Source: Catenaria anguillulae PL171
Taxonomy: Eukaryota; Blastocladiomycota; Blastocladiomycetes; Blastocladiales; Catenariaceae
DNA: 64,000 nucleotides
Assembly: GCA_002102555.1 (NCBI GenBank)
Contig: MCFL01000012.1
Location: 124,001-188,000, forward strand
Reading direction: 5' to 3'
The notes below the pieces were generated by a model. That model was not told where the DNA came from, did not search any database, and saw only the letters and a program-made list of their open reading frames with translations. Made by a program: the position numbers and the translations under genes. Shown here piece after piece: positions 23,853-33,481 of the stretch (its first letter is position 1; each line of letters opens with the position of its first letter).

Positions 23853-24754
23853 AGCAGTGTTTGAGTGTGAGTGGTAAAGCATGTCTAGATTGTGCACTGT
23901 AATACGATGCTTGCAAAACTGTTGTCACTCGTGTGTGATTTCTTTCAAAACTTTCATATGGCTGTGATGAGTGCAACCTCATGCGTGTTTCTACCAATTG
24001 AGCTCATTTGCAAGGTGAAGCTGACTGGAGAAATTGTGTCGGCTCGGCGCAAGCATATTCCAATACGATACCGGTGGAAAACATGAAATGTAACGCGGTT
24101 GACACAGAACTTGCGCGAGTGAGACTCCTTCCTGTTGACTTTACACCACCGATCTGTCTCACCTGAGAGTGTACTACCCCCTGCCATACATGTATGGATA
24201 CTGACATGAATCAGCGATATTGCCATTAGTCGACGACTCACACGGTAGATCAGACTGTGCACCAGACCGTCTGCTGCTGCATGGTCCTGCTTCGATTTCA
24301 GTGGAGCCTTGATGAAGCACTCGGGTATCGAGCCCGAGGCATGCAGAGCCAAGTGTGCCAGCGTCTGTCTGGCGTCTGTTCGGCGGTGCATGGATGAGGC
24401 CATGATTGCGAACTTGCAATATATTCCTCTTTACCGCACGCATGCACCTTTCGTGCCTCAAGTGAGACATTCGATCGCACATGACCACGCAGCCTGCCAG
24501 GTTTAATTGACGGCGAACTCTGCACCGCACCAAAGCGAAGAAGATGACGATTATGCGTATTCCTGCAAATCTGTATTCATCAGCAGGTAGGGGGCGCTCG
24601 GAGCGTTTATCTTGCGGTGCGTGCCAGCATGCGGTTTTTCAGCTTCCTGCCGGCATTGGGGTCGGTCGCTTCAACGATGGGCATTGGGATGTATGACTGA
24701 GGGTTGTACCAACCCCCCTCCTTCAAACAGGACAAAGTGGAAGAGCGCCGCGGG
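23853..24754. other. Intergenic upstream of peptide gene 3
   Basis: No gene seen. It holds GTGAGACATTCGATCGCAC at 24462-24480, similar to the element upstream of peptide gene 2, preceded in both cases by a TTTA..ACCGCA stretch. Confidence 0.5.
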
Positions 24755-24760
24755 TATAAA
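24755..24760 (+). promoter_or_regulatory. TATA box of peptide gene 3
   Basis: TATAAA in the context CGCGGGTATAAATT, 113 bp upstream of the ATG. The leader has a variant of the shared CCAGCTCACCTCTC motif (CCGCTCACGTCTC). Confidence 0.75.
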
Positions 24761-24867
24761 TTCAGCTGTATGCCCACCCACCATCTCTCTCCCAAGCGGT
24801 CCTCATTCCGCTCACGTCTCCCAGTCAGCTAAGGCTGCTCACATCATTTGCTCTTTTCCCCATCATA

Positions 24868-25308
24868 ATGAAGGCCACTTCGTTCTTCGCTCTCGCCCTT
24901 GTCGCTCTCAGCATGTCCGCTCAAGCGTCGCCTGCTTCCGCCAACGCTGGTATGCAATCTGTTCTTACATCCCACATCAATGCTCGCCCAACCCACACTC
25001 ACACCCAGATTTCACTCGTGCTCCACCGACACACAGTTGCCACCTCTGGCGCAGCCGACGTGGAGCGCGTGGACTACCGCTGCTACTACAACTGCGTCAA
25101 GTATAATCGCCATCCCGACTGCGACTGGCTCTGCGACATTCCCGGATCCGGCATCCCCATGGCTGCATCTGCCGAGCCGACGCTCCACAAGCGCGACTAC
25201 AAGTGCTACCTCGCTTGCATGAAGCGGTGTCGTGGCGACAACAAATGCGAGAACCAGTGCGCTGCCAGGTGTGTCGGGCCAATCTACCCTCGTCCGCCTC
25301 GCCCATGA
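24868..25308 (+). CDS. Secreted twin-CX3C peptide precursor, paralog 3
   Basis: Intact copy. Exon 1 (24868-24949) encodes the signal peptide; an 87-bp intron (24950-25036) lies at the same phase-1 position as in the paralogs. Because 87 is a multiple of three and has no stop, the intron also reads through as 29 extra codons. Exon 2 ends at 25308, giving about 117 residues. Module 1 has C-x3-C-x8-C-x3-C (one residue longer than the others); module 2 follows LHKR and has the six-cysteine C-x3-C-x3-C-x5-C-x3-C-x3-C pattern. The Pro/Arg-rich tail (YPRPPRP) is shared. Function unknown. Confidence 0.85.
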   Translation: MKATSFFALALVALSMSAQASPASANAGMQSVLTSHINARPTHTHTQISLVLHRHTVATSGAADVERVDYRCYYNCVKYNRHPDCDWLCDIPGSGIPMAASAEPTLHKRDYKCYLACMKRCRGDNKCENQCAARCVGPIYPRPPRP

Positions 25309-25830
25309 ACAAGTGAGCTCAAGCGGGTGACAGGTTCAATTGGTCGAGTCGTGTGGAAGTAAGGCTTGGATTTTAGTATGTAGTCGGAAGTGTTTGTGGA
25401 CACTGGTTGATGAAGGTCACGAAAGGCAATAGGTTATCAAGTCAAGGTCTTGCGTTTTCTGCTCCAATTATACATTCCTCCTTGTGGACCGTTAGAATTG
25501 TTGAGAATGCTTTGGATTCACTCCAAACCGCGACGATGAGCTTTGTTGGAACCTGTCTTTATTCATACTTCGTCAAGTCTCAGTATCTTGATGTAACTTG
25601 TAAGTAGGATGGGGCAGCGAGACATGGTGCAAAGTCATCGGCAGCAGTTGCATCCTAGATAGTAATACATTGCATGAATCAGCAATAACAAAACTACATA
25701 TTATATGTGGGGCATTACTGATTTAAATACAATGTCTGCAACAAGAGCAAAAACAAGACCACGCACACCCTGACCCAAAGTGCAAGCATCAAAGATCTTG
25801 CGGGTCTCACCATCGAAATCTATACCCGCC
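25309..25830. other. Intergenic, convergent 3' ends
   Basis: Between the stop codons of peptide gene 3 (+) and ferric reductase 1 (-). AT-richer than the genes; no feature recognised. Confidence 0.5.
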
Positions 25831-28418
25831 TCAGAACCCAATCCCATCATCCGTCACCACCATCTTGGCACTTGCGCCCCGACTCCTCAGCTCGTTCCTA
25901 ACGGGCTTGCCCGCACACACCCGCACGCTACCCTCGATCTTGGGTTGCATGTACAATCCAGCCTGCACCATCCAATGGGGCCACGACGCCAGCGACGACT
26001 TCTTGTCTTGAACGTGGACAAAGTCCAAGTCTGTATCCATATCGAAGCGGCGGGAAACGGCGCCTTCGGGAATGGTGTCAAACTTGTGCGAGTAGAACAT
26101 GGATGCGGGCCGCAAAGTGGCACGACGCGCCATCTGCACCAGGGTCACGATTTGCACGGCGGCCGTGAAGACAAAGAGGATGGCGAGGTAAGGGAACAGG
26201 CCAAAGATGCGGCTGCACATGATGTACCGCCCAATATCGATGATCCGGCGGCAGTAGGTTGTTTCGGGCATGGAGATCATGACGCGAGACTGCACGAACA
26301 AAAAGAACATGAGTGAGTTGACCAATCCTCAGACCCATGTATGAGAGCGCAAGAGTGAAGAGAACGTACGGCAAGGTAAATGGCAAGATAAAGTGAGACA
26401 AAAAGGAACGCGAGACCAAGCCGAGTCCCACGCTCAAGCGGCGCGGCGACCATTTGCGAAAACAAAGGGTAGCTTGACCGCACACCAGTGGAGCCCGTGG
26501 CAACAGCATCAAACCCATTCTTGGAGTAGATCTGCCAGCCAGTCAAATCCGCACCGAGCGCTTGGTACATGGCCAGTTCCTTGGCATCCTTGCACAGCCA
26601 AATCTTGCGTGTTCCTTCATCCATTGAGCCGCCCTCCCTGTCGTGGTTGAGTTTGATCGATTCCGGCGTCGCCAATGGCTTCTTGGACTTCTTGAGCGAG
26701 TCACCCGACGAGTTCTCGAGATCCGCGACTGAATCCGCTGCCTCGGGCACGCGCAATGTCATAAACTTGGACAAGCCAACACCACCGGCAACGAGCACGC
26801 GCGAGGGACGAGTCGAGGCTTGAGATTCAATGTCTTGCGAAGAATCGACGGTCTTGCTGTTGGCCGACATGGATGATGGACCGTCAAACCAAGAATCAGT
26901 GTGCAGTGCGGGATACGAGAATGGCCCAGCAACGCGTAAAGTGATGGGCGACCCTTCTTCGGAAGACATGGCATGAAGCTTGTTGGACCATGGTCCCAGG
27001 GCGCGGATCATGATGGTCACGGTGCGGTTGCGGGGCGAGTAGGTGGCGATGGAGAATGGGTGCGATGCAGGGACTGTGAGGTCGACTGGGAAGAGAGTGA
27101 CAGGAACCGGCCGGGCTGGTAGATGTTGATGAGGTCGCGGTCCATTTCGGTCAAGGGAATGTCTGCTTCGAGCGAGGTGAGCGGATCCAAGGTGGTGCTG
27201 TCCACACTGCACCTGGACGACGAGCCGGTTTGACCTTCTTGAGAACTGCGCGCACTTGGCAGCTCGCGACCAGGACCGACCGGGAATCAAGAGCGCAACG
27301 ACGGAATCGGACACACGAATGGCCGTGGCGACCGACGTGACGGCACCAGCAGGTCCCGCGCCCGCACCCCACAAACAAGCGATGCGATCGACGATGTACA
27401 AAGCAAGCGGCGGGATCATGGGCCAGGCAAATGCGACAATGTGGAGGATGCAAAAGGCAAGCGCAAACGGCCAGAGCCAGTGGACCCAGCAAAGATGTTG
27501 TAGTTTGGCCGGCGGACCTTGTAAAATGAGGTTGCGCCCATCAAGACAAAAATGATGGTTCCAACAAGTCCAGCCCAATTGAGCGCTCCATGGCCGGAGG
27601 TAAGCTCAAACTCGTGCAAAAGCTCGTTTTCGGCAATGTACACGATCAAGTATCCGACCTGTTTCAACACAAGAACAACACTGTGTGAGCGTCCGGTGAT
27701 ACATGTATGGAGACTTTGATGCAGAAGGCTTCGTACCGTGTGGATGACGGTCAAGATCAAAGTCCACCACCCGGTGGTGCGATGCAAAGCAATGGTGTGC
27801 TCGTAGGCAATTCCAAGGCAAGCTTGCAACGGACTGAGTACGGGCGAGCGCATGGCCAAGTAGAGCAAGTATGCGAGGTTCCAATACAAGGGATACGCCA
27901 ACCGACGGACGACGGTTTCGAGGTGCGCCTGCCATGGGCGACCAGCGCGGATGGGGCCGTTGAGAACATAGACGGTGAGCAGGGTCCAAGCGGCGACAAA
28001 AATGTTGGAGAACCAGATGAGAGCCCGGATCCAGAACCTATGTGTACCAGCGAGGCCAAACAAGAGGATTGAGTCAACTGTGAAACATTTGATGAAGGGG
28101 TAACAGGACGCACACGACGCGATCAGGAGAGACACCTTGCATCAAGGGCTTGATCCCTCGGGGACCAAAGTAGAGGAGAATGCCAGAGGCAAGAAACATT
28201 GGGAGAGCATAGGGAGCTTGATGGAACGCATCGACGTAGGTGACAAGGCCGAGATTGGTCGATGTTTCAAGCCTCGTTGGCCGCCAGAAGAACCGGATAA
28301 CATCGCGAAAGACGGTGAAGAGGAAGGAAATGGTAATGAGGGATAGGGCGGCAACAGCAGGGTGCTTGGACCCGCTGGAAGAAGAGGAGGCCTTGCGAGG
28401 CGGAAGTTCGACCGTCAT
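25831..28418 (-). CDS. Ferric reductase 1 (FRE/NOX family)
   Basis: Plasma-membrane flavocytochrome that moves electrons from NADPH through FAD and two haems to ferric chelates outside. Exons: 28418-28136, 28077-27737, 27658-26370, 26289-25831; introns 58, 78 and 80 bp, phases consistent. Seen: YEHTIALHR and a downstream VIHT (first haem pair region), WVHWLWPF..ILHIVAF (second pair), HPFSIATYS (FAD site) and VLVAGGVGLSK (NADPH site). A further membrane segment pair (LGLAFLFVSLYLAIYLA and FPYLAILFVFTAAVQIV) comes after the NADPH domain, before a conserved tail ending DDGIGF. Four -1 frame changes occur inside exon 3, near 27487, 27240, 27205 and 27100, each restoring similarity to the paralog at 29.7-32.1 kb. 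They fit single missing bases, though a decaying copy cannot be excluded. Confidence 0.8.
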
Positions 28419-29710
28419 GGCAGCGCGAGAGACAGTGCACATTCGGTTGATCGAGGGAAAGAACAGTGAGGCGGATGAATGGCAATGTCAGTTGTGCACT
28501 CAAAGTACAACGGGATGGATGATTGCGTTGCTTGGGTTGCGACCTTGAGGCAGCGGTGGTCCACGCTTTATGTGAATGGCGAGCGTACCAATCTACCTAG
28601 ACGCAATGTGATTTGGATCTCACAATTTCGATGCCCGAAAGAAGTGGTGTGAGAAGCGAATGCACAGCAGATGGGAATGGATAGCCTGCGCAGGACAGCT
28701 GCTCCACAGCACCAACCATTTGGCGCAAGGCAGTGCATATTCGCGTTGCACGTGTGCAAACAGATGTGGTCAGCACGACAAACGCCGCTGCCTCAGCGCT
28801 CAGGGCTGGGTCTGGCGCTGAGAGCACATGTGCGCTGTGCGTTGACCACATGCGATTTATCGTTGACATCGCCCCATATGGCAGGGATGTGCAGTGCATT
28901 GCTACATGCGAGCCACAGCTTACACCCCAGAGCCGTGGCCTGTCCCGCATGTTTCTGGCATGTGAATGATAGAGATGTCATTGATATGGTCAATCCAATC
29001 CGCAAGCAGCGATGTGAATCATGTACCTAGGGGAGTCAAGGGTTATTATTTCAAGCCGAGTTCCGACGCAAATTGAAGCGTTCCATCACAGTAGGCTCAG
29101 GCTGCGCCAAAATGGCCGGATCCAATATTGCCATCAGCTGGATCACTCATGGACAATGGGAGTTGCAGCACGAGTGTTATGGTGTGGGCCTGGAAAAAAG
29201 GCTGGTGACAAGTATTCTCTGAAAAAAAATGGCCAGTATTTCTGCTCGTACATATGTTTGTGTACCGTAGATCATGTCCTCTGTGGCGTGTTGATGATGG
29301 GAACAGATAAGGTGGGGCGTTCAAAAGTGCAATGTGAGACAAACTACTGTTGAACAACCAACGTTCCTGCTCCAGCCTCAAGGCACACCGCAAGCTCGCG
29401 GACAGCGCCAGTGACCGAATCAGACAAGCATGCATGGTTGCTGGCCGGCGGCCATCGCCATTGCTCTGCACGATGCGGGTGAATGGAGTGGCTGCCGGCT
29501 AGGGAATATGGTGCAGACATCATGGAGGTTGTGATAACCCATCAGGCATGACCAAGTACGTGTCACTCAATGTCATGTTCCTGGCTCAACCTGGTGCTGC
29601 ACGGCCTCGGCAATTATGGACGTAGTGATCACGAGTACATGAAGGACAAACGTATGTGTTCATTGTGCAAAACGACCAGCGCAATCACAATAGCAACAGG
29701 ACGCAACCAA
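28419..29710. other. Intergenic between the two tandem reductases
   Basis: 1.3 kb with no supported gene. The minus strand reads ACATAAAGC near 28567-28575, a TATA-like element about 150 bp upstream of reductase 1. Confidence 0.5.
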
Positions 29711-32084
29711 TTAAAATCCAACACTATCGTCCACCCTGACCACCTTGCCTGCACTTGTCTGCTCCCTCAACCCATTCCTCACCTGCTTGCTAGTGCACGA
29801 CCGCATCACAACTGGCATGCCCGTCCGGCGCAATTCCGGCGCATCCTTGACCAAATCAAACCGCCTGCCCACCTTGACCACGGTGCCTGGCCGGGGTCCT
29901 GCATGCGTGTAAAAAACGGACGCGGCACGCATGCCAGCCGACCGGACGCTGGCCATGGCAACGACTGCAACTTGAATGACGATAGGAAGACCCACAAGGA
30001 TGTAGGCAAATGGAACAAGGCCGTAGCCACGGCTGCACCGGAGCCACATGTCGAGCGTGCGGACGCGCGCGCACAGGGCGGGATCGTATGGGATGGTGTA
30101 CCGGGACGAAAAGTAAAATGCGAGGTAAATGACCAAGTAGAGGGCAAAAAAGCCAAGACTGAACGGACGAGTCGATGGAGTGTACTATGAAAAGAAGCAT
30201 GTGCGGGTTAGCATTCCTGTCCAGCAGGGCAAGCACAAAAGAGGACAATAAAATGCATACCACGGATGTTTGCGCAAACAAGGGATACGTCTTCTTGATC
30301 TGACTCGCCGACCCCAACAGGCCAGCATTTTCGGCGGCATCGCCTGCAGCTGCAGCGGCAGTAGCAGCGCGTGCATCGTCCTCAAACTTGCGCGAGTACA
30401 CTTCCCATCCAGCCAAATCTGCACCAAGCGCAGCATACATGTCAAACTCGGTTGTGTCCTTGCACATCCACACCTTGCGCCCATGGTCGCCAGTCACGGT
30501 CGACACTGACCCGGACGAGTGTGACCGCATTGTCTTGACATTGTCAACCTTGTCGGTGGACCCAATTGTCGACCCATCCTCTCCGTCACGCGCAGCTGAG
30601 GCAATGTGCAGCGGGGTATTGACCCACCCCGGCGCGCCAAGGTACTTGGACACGCCAACGCCGCCCGCCACCACAACCCGCTGATGCATGAGCTGGTCAT
30701 CGTGCGCCAGTGCAGACACCGAGCACGGGCCTGCCACACGCAACTCGACACGCGCGCCGTCGGCTGTCGCCAATGCATGCAACCGCCTTGTCCAGGGGCC
30801 AAGCGCGCGAATCATGATGGCCACCGTGCGGTTCGGCACAGAGTAGGCCGCAATAGAAAACGGATGTGTTGCGCGCAATCCAGGCGCATCGCTCGCAAAC
30901 GCGAGGCATAGGAACCGGCCGGGCGTGAATGCAGCGGTCAGTTCGGCGTCCAACTTGAGCGCGGCGGGCGAGTCGTCGAGCGAGTCGGCCGAGCGGGCGG
31001 GGCCAACAGGGATCAAGAGCGCGACGGATTCGTCAGAGACACGGATGGCGGTTGCAGACACGAGCGCGCCGCCGAGCGGGCCGGGCAGCGGGCCAAATAG
31101 GCAGGCGAGGCGGTCGATGAGGTACAGGAAGGTGGAGGGCAGCAGGATAAGGAAGTAGGTTGGGATGTGGAGCAGCGAAAGGATGAAGAAAGGGATCCAC
31201 AGCCAATGGATCAAGGTGAACAGTGTAAAGTTGGCACGGCGGAAACGAGAGAGCGAGGTGATGGCCATGATGACGAGCAAAAGGGTCTGTTGCCAGATCG
31301 AGAGTGAGAATCAATGGATGTCGTCATGTACAGCCGACCAAGTGGAGCGTACCCCAATAGAACCAAAGAAATTGAACCAGCCCATCGTCGTTCCTGGCGT
31401 CATACTCGCAATGAAGTTTCCTTGCACGAGGTACACAAACATGTACCCAAGCGAATGGTAGACGAGCCAAAAGGTTGTCATCCACCCAAGCAGGCGATGA
31501 ATGTTGACCGTGTGCTCATATGCCAATCCAAGCGACGCTTGAAGCGGAGCCAGTGCCGGGTACCTCATCGCCGTGATGAGCGACCACGCCACGTTCCAGA
31601 ATGCTGGCATAGCGCCGCGGCCGGCCACACCACCAAAGGTTTCGGTCCACTTGGGTGCATTCGGGTCGCCATGGCCGTGATGATGGCCGGAATGAACTGG
31701 GATCCCGTACTTGGCAATGAGCGCGCAGGCAAAGACGCCGAGGTTGCCCGCGTAGACAATGTAGCGCAGCACTTGAACGGTGCGCTCGGGCGAGGCGGTC
31801 GAAAAGGCCGGGCGCAGGTAACCGGAGGTCGATGTGGTGAACAGGGTGATGAGAACAGAAAGGAAGACGGGAATAGCCCAGCCGAAAGCAAAGACCCCAT
31901 CATAGGTCCACGTCAGGCCAATGGCGAGACCGCCCTTGGTCGGGAGCTCAAAGGCGTTTTCAACAATGTCGCGCCAAAAGCAAATAGTGAAGGCAAAAGC
32001 GAGCATGGAAAGCGAGGCAACGGCTGGAAGCCGGGAAGTGGGTGGTCGTGAAGAAAGCATGGGAGAGTATGAACCGTTGGTCAT
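29711..32084 (-). CDS. Ferric reductase 2 (FRE/NOX family)
   Basis: Intact paralog, three exons: 32084-31353, 31286-30261, 30184-29711 (introns 66 and 76 bp, all phase 0), about 743 residues. N-terminal membrane domain with YEHTVNIHRLLGW and LVYHSLGYMF, then IHWLWIPFFILSLLHIP, giving the four-histidine bis-haem arrangement. FAD site HPFSIAAYS and NADPH site VVVAGGVGVSK follow. A variable acidic loop precedes KVWMCKDTTEF and GADLAGWEVYSRKFE. Exon 3 adds two membrane helices (LGFFALYLVIYLAFYF, LVPFAYILVGLPIVIQVAVV) and a conserved tail with RSCTSKQVR and a DDSVGF end. The extra helices split the C-terminal region in all three paralogs. It is transcribed in the same direction as reductase 1, so a tandem duplication is likely. 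Confidence 0.9.
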
Positions 32085-33481
32085 GATTCGACGGGGATAA
32101 GCAGTTGAAGCAGCAAGTGAAGGAAAAGCGTCAAAGGGGTAAGGAAGAAGGGCGAGCAAGATAGGTGAGGGTTGCGAATGGCGGGCGAACTTTGAGCTTG
32201 GGGGAGCGTACGATCTTTATGAGGACAGGCGATCGGACGATGGACCTGGGTGAGGGCGAAGCTGGTGCTGGTCTGGAATGTGCAAGGGACCGCCGGTAAG
32301 GTACTCGCAACGCGATGCAATGCATGTCACGGAGAAAGTGTGGATAATCAAAATAGCAAGCTAGCAGCGGGCAAATGCAAGATGGCTTTGCAGGCTGCTG
32401 AATTTGGTCCAGCGGGAAAGGCTACACATGTCGATACGCAATAGGTAAACAATGGTTGCGATAAGTCGGGCCAGAAAATCGGACGCGCAACGGCTTGAAA
32501 ATGGGCAGGAGAACCGGCGCATTGGCGTGAGAAAATGAACTAGAGGGCAGTGATGAGGCTGATCGTCGATCCTCGCCGGCCAATGTACGCCGGCAAAGTA
32601 CGGGAACCGCAGCCGAATGAACTTGACGGCAGGCAAATTGCGATAGGAAGCGGCCGGGTGGGTCATGAATGGCAAGATGACAGGAGGTGGCGAAGAGTTC
32701 AGGAGTCATGAAGCGTGTGGCCAGCGCAACAACAATCAAGCCACATCAGATTGCACGCAGGGTTGCACGCAGAATTGCACGGCAGCCTCGGGCATCGGCC
32801 GACAACAGCCAGAGGATGGACGAGGAGGATGGACGGAAGGTAGAACGCTGAGAATCGTCAGGGACCAGCGGGAGATGTACCGGCGACTAAGCAGCTTGAA
32901 GACGGGCGCGGCGGGAGACGCCAGAAGACCTCAAAGGTGCTAAGTGGTACCATGGTGGGATTGAGTGTGGCGGCGACTGACTTGAGCGTGACGGTGCCCG
33001 GGAGCGTTCTTGACCGATGTGTACGGGTCGGTCATGAGTCGGCTGGCATGGACTGGATGAAGTAAGCTCAACGAGAAAGAAAACAGAGACATAGGCATAA
33101 AACCATAGCATGGATGAGCTCAGGTCGGAAGAGAGGTGAGGGGGGTTGTCGCCGCCTTTTGTGGTCGTCGAGCCAAGCGAGCGCTTTTCCCCGCGAAAAT
33201 GAACAGCCAAGAAAAAAAAAATTGCCGCAGCGCGGTTTTTCACCCCCAGCCACATGTTCATGTTTTTTTTTGGGGGGAGGGGTGTTTCACGCGTCTTTTT
33301 TTTTTGCGGTTTCCCATGAAGAGAGGAGTGCTGCCATCAACGTGACCCATGTCAGAACCCATGTACATAAGCAAGATATGTGGCGAAAGAGAGTAGCACG
33401 GAGAAATGGGAGAGGGGGTGAACCAACAGATTCCAAGTCCATTTGAGGAGAGAGTGACAGACACGACACATTTCCCAGTCA
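32085..33481. other. Intergenic, no gene seen
   Basis: 1.4 kb upstream of reductase 2 and downstream of the Prp5 gene. Long T and G runs at 33262-33282 and a T10 at 33296-33305. A minus-strand CATAAAG near 32214-32220 may serve as TATA for reductase 2. The remaining frames are short and unrelated. Confidence 0.45.

Noticed and set aside
24950-25036. 29 extra codons in peptide paralog 3
   Set aside because: The stretch has splice sites at the same phase and position as the introns of the other two paralogs and no similarity to them, so it is read as an intron that happens to stay open.
29711-32084. NADPH oxidase rather than ferric reductase
   Set aside because: The bis-haem and flavin motifs are shared by both, but the gene lacks EF hands and the typical NOX C-terminus and occurs with two paralogs. 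Ferric reductase is the simpler call; the distinction is not absolute.
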